A stretch of 64,000 bases of DNA, taken from positions 124,001 to 188,000 of the forward strand of contig JAVXUO010001645.1 of NCBI GenBank assembly GCA_033065855.1. The letters run 5' to 3'. The notes beneath the pieces were generated by a model that searched no databases, was not told the origin of the DNA, and saw only the letters and a program-made list of their open reading frames with translations. Shown here piece by piece: positions 12,613 to 22,800 of the stretch (its first letter is position 1; each line of letters begins with the position of its first letter). The position numbers and the translations under genes were made by a program. The stretch comes from Escallonia rubra. Taxonomy: Eukaryota; Streptophyta; Magnoliopsida; Escalloniales; Escalloniaceae.

Positions 12613-13309
12613 GTTGTGGTTTTCACTTGGTGGTGATGTATGTTTGTTGTGGTGGGAATGGTCAGGGGTGGTGGGTCTCGAGGTTGTGGTTTTCTGTTGG
12701 TGGGTCAGTTGGGGGTAGGTTAGTGGTAGTGGTAGTGGTTTTGCGATTGGTCTGTAATTATGTGATCAGGTGGCTGCAATGGGTTGGGTATGGTAATTGG
12801 ATCGTTATTGGGGGTGGTGGTGGGATGGGTTCTGGCAAGAAGACTTAGGATCAGATGACTTAGGCCTCAACTTATAACGATTAGGCTATTCTCGAGCTTT
12901 TATATTTTTCTTTATGACTAAATGAAGAGAAAGATAACGGAGGGGGCAAGTTGATACTCAAACCTAAAAGTAAAGGGGTGCCAATATAACTTCCCAAAAG
13001 GAAGAGATAGAGAGTAAATTAAAATACAGTCTTAAGAACAACGAGTGAAGTTTACGCAACTTTTTACTGGAATTCATATATAATTAGCATCAACTAAAAG
13101 AAACATTCCATCATATTGGCTTTCTTTAATATATACCAAAAAAAAAAAAATTGACTCCAAAACTTGGCCCAGTTGGTCTATCCAGAAGGCCCTGATCCAA
13201 TAGGTCTTGTTCTGAATCAGACGCTTGACCGAGGCTCCAAAATAGCCCAACCCATTTGCTTTTATTTATTGGAAGGTCAAAAATATATCTATAAACTATT
13301 AAGAGGGAA

Positions 13310-13365
<56 letters not shown>

Positions 13366-13459
13366 CATGGTAACTTCCATATCCAAACTTTCTTTCCATG
13401 TATGGGTTTCTTTCTCACAAAGCCAGCTTATACATATACCGATATACGTAGAGAGAGGT
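12613..13459. other. intergenic, GT-rich then AT-repeat DNA
   Basis: The first 200 bases are GGTGGT-rich low-complexity sequence. The rest is AT-rich and ends in the AT microsatellite listed separately. No gene was identified. The frames on both strands that cross the microsatellite are repeat artefacts. Confidence 0.5.
13312..13362. repeat. (AT)n microsatellite
   Basis: About 25 uninterrupted AT units, lying roughly 100 bases upstream of the leader of the CASP-like gene. It could supply a TATA-like element and is likely length-polymorphic. Confidence 0.95.
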
Positions 13460-15153
13460 CTCGTTAGAAATCTTATAATGGTGCCCTAGCCTCCCTCCCT
13501 CTCCTTCTCTCGCTCTCCGGTCCCTGTGTAATTCTCTGGGATCTCCAGTGGATATATTCTCCTCTTACGGTTTCTATTTGATTTTTCTTTTACCCCCCAA
13601 ATCCCCATTGTTCTATACTGATTGGGTTTTGGGTTTTGTGTTGCAGTAACATAAAGTATTGGGCAGAAGGATCTCAAAGAGGTGAGTGAGTTTTGCCATC
13701 AAGCTTTCTTGTTTTTATACGAAACCTGTGGACTTAGCAATCTTTTTGGTTACTTTTTCTGGTCCGTAAAGTATTTAATTATAGCAACTATGCTTTGATT
13801 TGTTGGATGTGTTGTGTTTCACAGTTTTATGCGTCTTGTGTTCTGTTTCACGACAGATTTTGATTTTGTGTATGTATTTTGATTTGGGAACATGGACATC
13901 AGGGAAGTCCTATGCATTATTTGGTTGAAAAGGAATTCTTTTTGGTGTGACAATATTGCTTCTCGTACAAAGTTTTATCAGAAAGTTATTAATTGTGACA
14001 AATTTCTACTCTTTTTTTGTTTTTCCTCAACTAAGAGCGTTTCTATCGCGAATCTCTAGTTCATCACCTTGTAATATGTTTCGCTGCAAAGTATTTTCTT
14101 ACTTTTAAGCTGATTTGGATTGCGCCTCATCCCCCTTCTCGAGAATGGTGTTTGAGACATAGCATTGTCATACTTCGCCCTACAATATTGCACGAACTAT
14201 ATAGTAGTAACCCAGCACGCACTACTAGTAAACCGATCTCATGAACTCAGAGAAAGGAAATAAAATATTATCAGCTTTAGAGAATGTTATTCTTGCATTA
14301 CGATTATGCATGACTATATAGTTTGTTTTTGTTGTCGTGGGCACATACTTTTTAAGTGTAAGAATCGCTGCCTGATTTTTTTTCATGCTAGTTTACTTCT
14401 ATTTAACGTGAAGTGTATGTGTTATGTTTCATTCTGTCATACTTGCTATGGTTATCTTCCCACTTCAATTCAACTCACTCAGCATCAAACTAATACTATT
14501 ACGAACAAATGAACTTTGGGCTTTGCCTTCTAGTATATGCACTGGCGTAAAGAATTAATTTCTTATTATTGAATATAACCACTCCAAGCATATATATCAA
14601 CTTATCAGCTGCATATCTACTCTTACGTTCTCCATAAAAGAGACAACGTGGTTAATTAATGCATATATTATTTCTTTCATCGCCAAACAAATGCTGTATA
14701 TCTATATGAATCATGCCTCATTTTACCTGGAATATTGTAAGCAGATTTCTAACTGGTTATTTCCTCTGATTCAGAGGCTCTGAATGTCGTTCTTTAGATG
14801 GCTTTATTGAACTTATCTTTGGAAATGGAGGAACACTGAATAATTCATTTAGGTTTACGGAATAATTAGCATCTGATAGATTCAGTTTTCACTAAGGGCG
14901 ATGCCAGTGTACAAAGCTCTTGCTATAGTAAGGTCAAAATAGAGTTTTAAGAAAGAGATAACCATAACTCTTTTAAAAAACAATTCTAGATTTTCTTTAC
15001 ATCTAAAGCCTAAAAATACGTGTTTGCTTACATGACTCGTGCTTGCTGGTATCTGTTCTCATTTGAATAATCTTCAAGTACGTACTTTTTTTTCCTCGAC
15101 AATAAACGTGTGTGTGTACTTGTCTGCGTACCGTGTGTTCAAGGCTCTGATCC
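13460..15153 (+). promoter_or_regulatory. 5'UTR exon and long 5'UTR intron of the CASP-like gene
   Basis: A pyrimidine-rich leader (about 13480–13681) ends at a strong donor, AGAG|GTGAGT (intron from 13682). A fitting acceptor, TGTTCAAG|GC, ends at 15143, ten bases before the ATG. The 1.46-kb interval carries no coding match, so I infer a leader intron of the kind that often boosts expression in plants. The transcription start is not determined. Confidence 0.5.
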
Positions 15154-16292
15154 ATGGCCAAGTCGGTATGCACCATTGTTGGAAGGATTGCAGCCTGTAT
15201 TGCTACCTTGACTGCTGCCCTTATCATGGTCTTAAGCGAAGAGAAGGTTCATTTGCTAGGTTCCACCTGGGAACAGAAGTACACCTATTGGTCAGGATTC
15301 AGGCAATTAACTTAACTCTCTCTCTCTCTCTCTCTCCCTCCCTCCCCCTCCTTCACTCACACACACACTCATACGAACGCGCCTTGTTTCTCTTTAACTT
15401 ATTTGTTTGTGGATAAATTGCTTCTCTCTAGCTAACCGATTGTTTGCTACAGGTACTTTGTGATTGCAAATCTCCTTTCACTCGGGTTCAGCCTTGTATG
15501 TCTTATTCTTCCTGCAAAGAGTGGGCTCTGGCGATTAGTCGTGGTCCTCGATGTGGTACGAACATCAGACGACCCCCTTTCACTTCGGTTTCTTTTCGCT
15601 TTATTTTGCTGTCATATAAAGTCATGGAGCACGAGGCGACCATGCCATCCTCGAGCTTTAAATTTCTTAGTGTTATGATAATTCGTTAGGTAAGAAATTG
15701 TCGTCAGGGTACAAGAAAGGATACTTAGCAAACAAAAACACGAATCATTTCATATGATTTTAACAAATTATGAGTTTTCTTCAAATTGTCAAACGTTCAT
15801 TTCGAAAGTTACAAGGCATATACTCAATCGACTTGGGCTATGCCGGCTCACTTGCACGGTTCAAAAGCAATTATTTTGGGGTGGACAACCCTGATACAAG
15901 TTCTCAAATAGATGGCGGTATCGAGGATTCAAGTACATAAAATGAAACCATGACATGCACGATTATGGATATAACTATAACTATAGGTCTTAATTTTGGA
16001 ACTCTACCTTGATTTTGATCTTTTAAACTAACTAACGACTGCATCTTTCGTGTCGAACCAGATTATGAGCCTATTGATGATGGCAGCCATTACAACAGCC
16101 TGGACACTCTTGGATCTGATCAAAGGTGGAAATCCTAGTGCAGGATGGTTGCCCCTCTCCAGCAACTTCCCTACCTTCTGCAACTATGTAGTGGGAGCTC
16201 TGGTACCTGCCTGCATTGGACTCTTGATCACCCTAGGGTTCCTCGCTTATTCCTTGCAGCTCGTGATAAATTACCTAATCCTAGAAGAGTAG
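15154..16292 (+). CDS. CASP-like four-pass membrane protein
   Basis: Exons 15154–15302, 15453–15555 and 16062–16292 encode 160 residues. The family (DUF588/CASPL) forms plasma-membrane scaffolds; the Casparian-strip proteins recruit wall-modifying enzymes. Four hydrophobic segments are visible: about 7–28 (after MAKSVCTIVGRIA), 49–69 (YFVIANLLSLGFSLVCLIL), 80–103 (VVLDVIMSLLMMAAITTAW) and 131–155. The conserved FRYFVIAN and TFCNYVVGAL landmarks point to a CASPL1-type member, with short cytosolic tails. Intron 1 appears to be GC–AG (CAG|GCAATT): that donor preserves SGFRYFV, whereas the nearby GT would delete three residues. Intron 2 is ordinary (GTG|GTACGA). The exact CASPL subgroup cannot be set. 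Confidence 0.85.
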
Positions 16293-17597
16293 AAGGCCCA
16301 CTAAGGAGATCATTTCATTAAAATGTTAAACTAGGTTTATTCACTTACTACTGTCATGTTTGGTACTTAGGTAGAGAGTTTTTGTTCTACAGTTCCTTCA
16401 AGATGGTTTTGGAATTGTTGGTTTGCATTTTAATAGTCCAAATTTATGGAAAATGAATGAAGCCCGCCACCTAATGATGGAAGCAGTACTCGCACGTAAT
16501 GGAATATGTATTTAAAAAATCAACTCACTTGGACTGTCATTTTAAATTTCTTTCAAGTTCAACTTTGATCATTTTTTTGTAGAACGAAAGGAGTACTAGC
16601 TCCCATCATATCAAATACCGATGCAGGAGATCTTTCGGTTTTCCGATCCTACAGGTCTGTCCTTTATTGCAAATTAGCTGATGCAATGGAAATTGCTCAA
16701 ATCCATCTCTGGATTTGTTAATACTTCATTGTTAGTTTTTCTTTGTCCGCGGAAGCAATAGAATTTGTGTTAAGCATTTCTCAAACTTTCACCAAAGGCA
16801 AGGCTTCTTGAACTGCTTTGATTGGGAAACAAGCCCCTCAATTACCATTCTGGGGAATGTGGGCTCAAGGTCAGTTATTGACATGTTAGAAGAATGAAAT
16901 TCTCTCTCACTAGAGGTACAGATTCTGCAAATTTAGCTGCTCTCTCTCCTCTGCCAGACGATCCGGAAGTGATCTTGCTCTCGTAGGTTATGTAGCTAGC
17001 TAGCTTTCTTCTCTGGAGAGGGAGAGGACAACCATAGCTTCTCTGGACTGAAACCTTGTAGCTGCTGTCTCTCCTCTAGAGAGGGAGACATGTGAAAAAG
17101 GAGGAGGATCGTGTACGGAGAAATCAATCAAAGTCAGCAAGGAGAGGCGATAGATGGGGACAGGCTTGTCGGAATTGAAAAGGAAATGGGCTAAGGAAAG
17201 TCAAAATGTGATAATATTGTTTAACATCGAATATGTTGTTAAGTTATCATCTATTTTAACGCTTTAATCTTTACTTCACAATTAAGGTGTATCACCACCG
17301 ACCAAGTCTCAAAATGCAGCACCATTAAGTGTCAATAATTAAGGTGCATCACTATCAGGTATCAAGGTACAGCACCACCAAGTACACATATAAATTGAGT
17401 TCGTACACAAATAGAGTTCAAATTACACAAGAGACTCAATATGCAAGCAGGAAGAAGGAGCCGAAGACCTAACCAAATCAAAATTTTAATAACACATTAA
17501 GAGGTCATCTGCTACAAAAGTATAAGTTCTTAGAGAATAGACCCACCAAATGCTCATAGTCTTCCAAAACAGAGAACCGAAGCAAGACTCAATCAAC
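16293..17597. other. intergenic, 3' flank of the CASP-like gene
   Basis: The first 200 bases are probably its 3'UTR (AATGAATGAA near 16453). GAGAGGGAGA-rich DNA follows at 16.9–17.1 kb, with three loose copies of an AAGGTGCATCACCA-like word at 17.28–17.39 kb. No gene or clear element was seen. Confidence 0.45.
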
Positions 17598-17884
17598 TAG
17601 AGATGGCAATCGGGCGGATCGGATGTGAATTTTATGAAATCTGTACCCGCCCCTATAGTCCTAATACACGACTTCGCGCCGCCCCGCCAGCGGGTCAAGG
17701 GATGAGAATATCATCTCTGATCCGCTGCATTACTGTAAACCTCGACCTCGCACCGATCTTCCCCCATGACTATTTCTAGCAATAGACAATAGTGATTTTT
17801 ATATATCTTTTATCAAAATTTTAGAAACAAAAAATAAGAGAGAAAAATCAACAAAATTGTACTGAGGTAGAAAAACGAGTGGCA

Positions 17885-18202
17885 CAAGTAGACATTATCT
17901 TCGTTTCTGTTAACACTCATACGATGTAAGGCCTTAGAGCTGGAAAAGCTGCTGATCTGGCCTATTGGAAAACTACTGCTCGTATGATTCCTGATGTCTC
18001 AAAATCTGCCAAGATTGTTGTTGAGAAATCAACCGTTCCTATCAAAACAGCCGAGGCCATAAAAAAGATTCTGACTCACAACAGCAAAGGCTTCAGTTTT
18101 CAAATCCTCTCCAACCCAGAGTTCTTTGCCGAAGTAATTGCAATTTATGATCTTTTCAATCTTGACTGTGTCCTTATAGGAGGTAGGGAAGCCCCTCGAT
18201 GA
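17885..18202 (+). pseudogene. UDP-glucose 6-dehydrogenase fragment captured in a transposon
   Basis: One frame reads VDIIFVSVNT, then after an in-frame TAA (17927–17929) AGKAADLAYW, KIVVEKSTVPIKTAEAIKKI, THNSKG, FQILSNPEF, AEV and DCVLIGGRE, ending at a TGA. These are hallmark stretches of plant UGD, the NAD-dependent enzyme making UDP-glucuronate for wall polysaccharides, from the NAD-binding domain up to the substrate loop. Only about 105 of roughly 480 codons are present, with no introns. Changes such as LAEGT to FAEVI in conserved positions and the internal stop show it is non-functional. Homology stops abruptly after GGRE. Confidence 0.85.
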
Positions 18203-18389
18203 GATCCTCTTGACGCCAGTGTTTCCGATGTAATGATTCGTGGCTTCACAGTTACAACGCGTGAACAAGTAGAGCCGCACTTCCAACCTTCATCAAAACT
18301 AGGAGGATGAAATGTTAACTACAGATTGTGTTTGGTGGACGGTGGCTAGTGGTGTGGTTATCCGTGGAGGGGGTGATGATGCGGGGGAG

Positions 18390-18478
18390 AGAGAGAGAGA
18401 TGGAAGGTTGAGCGGAGAAGAGAGGAAAGAAAGAAGAAAAGTGTGGGTAGTGTTTTTGTGACTCTATTTATATAGTAC
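18390..18478 (-). promoter_or_regulatory. promoter-like stretch inside the hAT-like element, pointing at the UGD fragment
   Basis: Read on the minus strand, CTATATAAATAG (18466–18477) looks like a good TATA box and is followed by a CT-rich leader-like run (complement of the GA-rich 18385–18450). Transcription from here would run antisense through the UGD fragment. Activity is inferred only from the motif layout. Confidence 0.35.
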
Positions 18479-18609
18479 CAAGATGGACAGTTGTTATCAA
18501 ATTTAATGTTATGATAAAATTATATGTGTGGCGGGTACGGGTCAAATGGGCGGATCGGGTACCGAGGCGAGTAAGACTAAATACCAAACCCAACTTGTAC
18601 CCGCTGCGG

Positions 18610-18981
18610 ATTCCTCCATCCGTCCCACATAAAATTGATCATATATTTCTTGTTTAGTCGTCCCACAAAAATTGCTCACTTTCTAAATTAAGAAATATTA
18701 TTTAGGTATTTTTACACATTTTTATACTTTTTAATTATATTTCTCTATCCACATTTAACTTTACACCAACTCATTTTCTCTCTCTTGGCCACCTTCTTAC
18801 AGTTTTTATTCTATTTCTCTCTTCACACTTAATACATTCTCTAACTAATTTTCTCTCTCCTGACCTACGTTCTTCTCATCCTCTCTGTAAAGGGTAGAAT
18901 GGGAAATACACAATATATGATCTAAATCCTTAATATGCGTGCAAAAAAAAGTGATCGAATTATGTCGGAAGGAATGAGTAT
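18610..18981. mobile_element. Stowaway-like MITE nested in the hAT-like element
   Basis: Ends resemble the CTCCCTCCGTCC Stowaway terminus: TTCCTCCATCCGTCCCAC on the left, and GTCGGAAGGAATGAG on the right as its inverse. The interior (TTTTTACACATTT, TTTCTCTCTTCACACTTAA) is clearly related, in opposite orientation, to the element at 34261–34560. Confidence 0.6.
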
Positions 18982-19050
18982 TTAAATACCATACCCGCCC
19001 TAAAACCCGGTCAAAGTAAAAAAAATCTGCTTCTATCGAATCGGGGCGAG

Positions 19051-19265
19051 TTGGATATCCGCTGGGTGCGGATCAAATTATTATCCCTACAGTCAACTCT
19101 CCAAAACAATACCTTCAATAAAACTTTAGCAAAATACAAAATAGTAGGAAAGGATTAAAAAAAGGGTTGAATATCTGTCGGGTGCGGATCAAATTGTCAT
19201 CTTTACGGTCAAAACTTTAGCTAAATACTGTACGTAATAGTAGGAAAAGATTTAAAAGAAAGTCT
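19051..19265 (+). repeat. tandem duplication of the transposon 3' end plus flank
   Basis: TTGGATATCCGCTGGGTGCG at 19051 recurs as TTGAATATCTGTCGGGTGCG at 19167, and similarity continues through AAACTTTAGC.AAATAC and ATAGTAGGAAA. The period is about 116 bases. The duplication spans the element end and the adjoining host DNA. Confidence 0.65.
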
Positions 19266-19639
19266 ACCAAGGTCCAATCATAATTAGGGCTGGGTCCAGT
19301 CAGGGCCACCCCGAGGTCGGGGCTGGGGTAAGTCACATTTTAAGCTTTTAATGTGTTGTACATTAACTCATTGAAACCATCACATCTCAAGTCTCAACCA
19401 AGCCCGCCCAACGCGACAAACATAAGCGCTAATGTTAACCTTTAGTCACAGTTACGGTGGGGGTTGTCGTGGAAAATCTTTTCGTTGCAAATGAAAAAGA
19501 TGGGGAGAATCGGGGGGGTCGATGATGGGGGTAAAAAAGTAGTACTAAACAAAGGACAAGGTCGGTGTGGTTTATCCTTATCTGATCTGACCCCTCAACT
19601 CCACGACTTAAACGTTACTCAATTCTCTCTCGTTTTCAT

Positions 19640-19847
19640 TTCACAGTATAAACCGAACCAGCTACGAAACTCCATTTTGCACACGACCAGGCCAGAATTT
19701 CAGTCTCTCTCCCCCTCTGTACCTCTTCATATTCCATAAATTATCTTATTCTCCAAGTTTACCTTCTTCCACCAGATACCCTTTTTTGTTCTCTGCAAAC
19801 CCTAACTTTCAGTTTCCTTCTGTAATCCTCACTTCGGATCTGTAGCC
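19640..19847 (+). promoter_or_regulatory. FLOE1-like core promoter and leader
   Basis: A TATAAA (19648–19653, in CAGTATAAACC) lies 195 bases before the ATG and is followed by a pyrimidine-rich leader (TCTCTCTCCCCCTCT). The start is inferred near 19680. Confidence 0.45.
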
Positions 19848-22800
19848 ATGGCTTCCGGATCGTCGGGTCGCAACAATTCGGCTTCCAAGGGGTTCGATTT
19901 CGCTGCCGATGACATTCTTTGCTCCTACGAAGACTACCCCAACCAGGACGCCTCCAACGGCAGCCACTCCGATTCTGGGATCGCAACCAATTCCAAGGTA
20001 TTCTACTTTTTTTCCCCCCTTTTCAAAGATTAAACCTTTTTTGATGAATACTTTAGTATACATGGTTTTGTTGAGATTTTGAGTAAAGATGATGAAACTG
20101 TTCCTGTATTGTGTTATTTAATCACGTGGACGATTTGGTCGAGTTAAACACGCATTCAATCCTGTGAAGATTGATAGCTTTACTTCTAGATTGATGAACT
20201 TTTGTCACTAACAAGTGCAAAAAGTGAAAAACATTAGCGTTTTGGCGACGAAATGAGGTATGGACGAGTATACGAGGGTTTGGAGACCGATGTTCTGAAA
20301 ACGTGAACATTGGCTTTCTTGTGAATGGTACGAGATATCTGCGATGGTCTTCACTCTGTGGGAGGATTTTCGTGCATGATCAAATTTCCAGTGGATGTTG
20401 TTTAGTTGTTAGAACGGTGCGTGGTGCAGCCTAGGTGTGGCATGAGAATGATTTTGATGCCGATAAATAAGTTAGTTGATGATGGGACTAACAGAATTGA
20501 ACCTTTCGCTTGAAAAAGTTACTATGGTTTTAGAGTTCACTTGAACTGGGTTTGGATTTTCTTTTTTTTCTTTTGCTTGTAGGAGTATGTTGTTGTTCAA
20601 ACACTTTTTTGCATTTTTTTGATGAAATGTGCTGCTAAAGTAAAAAATATGTGCTATGGGGATGCTATCGAACCATGTGCCTCCTCACTTGCGAATACGT
20701 TGACTAGTGAGCTTACGCAGATGCCACTTTGGCCACAACCACATAGGAGGGATCGAGTCTATTATCCGAGGGGCAACATCGTGCTCAAAGAGATTTGGCA
20801 TTGTTTGGTTGATTGTGATGTTGTTTGGGGTAGGATATAATCATGTGGTGTAGAATGCATCTTCTCTTCGTCAAAGTATGTAGCAATAAATTGTCGCCGT
20901 ATAAATGGTAAATATAGGACTAGGAGACATGTATTTTTTAGTGGAAGAAAACAAATTTATTTACCACACTTGTCTCCTAGTTTTTCAAAGCGTGTCGCAT
21001 CTGTACCTTAATTGCAGGAAACTCTTCGTATGGTGACGCTTCTCTCTCGGAAACTCGCTTTTGCGATCTCAAGTTAGGAGCTCCATGGGATCTCGTCCCA
21101 AGCTCATATGGGAACTCGATCCCATCAGCGGGACAGAGATGCATGGAACAAGGGAGGGAGTACCTAAAAATCAAGCCCTTTTCGACTCAATTCCTTGTTT
21201 CTCTCTTCCTTCAAGTCCTTAAAGCCTCCTTGTTTGGTGTTGCCCTCCCTCCCTCCCTTCCTCTCTCTCTCAAACTATATTCAAGAAATGATAATACTCT
21301 TTAATGCATTTATTTATTCAAGCCGCTCCCAACCTTTAATTCTTCCATGTTCCTATGCTCCCCCGCCCCCGTTCCCACTCCCGCTCCTGCCCCCGCCCCC
21401 GCTTTGTGCAACTAAGATCTGTACATTCAACTGAACTTGTACTTCAGATGATAGCACTTCCAATGGAGTAATGGCCAACCATAGTAGCTCTTCTAGGAAT
21501 TTTTTTCTTGGCTATTTGAACAATGAGTTACTGAGTTATGTGGAATATTTGTCAAGCTGGTAAACTTTCTTGGCAATTGCTTTAGTACCCAACTCAACTA
21601 ATGATCCCTTTGCTCAAACCAATGGAGATTAACCACATGAGTCCTTCCGTTCCACTTTTTTATCATCCAAAAACACCAATGATGTCCTTTCTGCTACTTC
21701 TAGCTGCACGGTGGTCTACCTCTTCTTTTTCTCCCCTATCAACCAGACATGTGTAGACCTATCTCGAATGTGTCCAAAGTCAAAACTTTCTTTTGGGTGC
21801 TACCCCATCTTGTGAATTTACACATCTTGTATAAGCACTACTTAATAGTTACCCAATGTTCCAAACCATACCACACAACCGCCATCCATAGAAATTTTTA
21901 TCGGTTTGATAGGAATATTGTGATCACACAATATTTTGGAAGCACTTCCTCTTCTTCTAATTTCCTTAATTAGTTGCTCCGATTGATTTCCACTTCCCAG
22001 GTTTTCTAGCTAGAAGACATCTTCACATTTTGGATTATTTTACCCAAGAAGTACAAAATGTTACCTAGGAGCTTATGAGGATCAAAACACCCAAGACTTT
22101 GAAGTAGTCATCTGTCAAAGTCGCTGTTCAAGTACCCAAAACAGAGAAGGTTGCAGTTTACCTGCCTCTCACATGATTGGAAACTCGTATAAAACTAAAC
22201 CTTAATCAAGTAACTTAACATCCTTCCTTCATAGTTATAATTCTATTTTACACTGGTTTAGTTCGTACTTTTTAAGGGCCGCACAGGGGATAGTGCTTCA
22301 TGCATTTCCCAGGAGCTTTTAAGGGTGCATATAAGAAGTGCCAAAGGTGCAACTCATGCTACAAAGTTGAGAATTGCTTATCTATACAGCTCCGAAAGCT
22401 ATCCAGAGCCTTTCTATGTAAAATCGGAATCATGTTCTGCAAATTCAGAAGGGACTTGAATTTAATTCTTCTAATGTGGTGCATAATATAGAAACATGTG
22501 ATGAGCAACATGTATTGAAAATTCAATCATGTACCAAAGTGATTAACTATAACATGCTCTAATAGGCATCATTACTGTAAAGGCAACTTGCATCTTTCGT
22601 GACACACACACACACACACACAGAGACAGAGACATATTCGCACGCATGTATAAATATGTCAATTTCTGTACACACATTGCATAAAAGGGAGTCCAAGAAG
22701 TAAGTCTTAAAAGCTTCCAACTGCAAATGCTTAACAACAAATGAAAACTACACACATTATTTACGTAAACAAATTAATAACTATTTCTTATTTTGTGGTA

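Larger units (their letters stand above)
17598..19089. mobile_element. hAT-like element carrying a host gene fragment
   Basis: The element begins TAGAGATGGCAATCGGGCGG and ends TTATCCCTA, whose complement (TAGGGATAATAAT) pairs imperfectly with the start. Subterminal GGGCGGAT/GGGTGCGGAT words recur at both ends. An 8-bp flank, CAATCAAC on the left (17590–17597) and CAGTCAAC on the right (19090–19097), agrees at 7 of 8 bases, which fits hAT. The interior holds a UDP-glucose dehydrogenase fragment, a promoter-like stretch on the minus strand and a nested Stowaway-like MITE. No transposase was seen. Confidence 0.6.

Noticed and set aside
13126-13386. Frames on both strands with long Ile-Tyr repeats
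   Set aside because: They are translations of the (AT)n microsatellite.
15292-15300. GTCAGG as the donor of CASP-like intron 1
   Set aside because: It would delete SGF from a conserved stretch preceding YFV; the GC donor CAG|GCAATT keeps family spacing and has good consensus.
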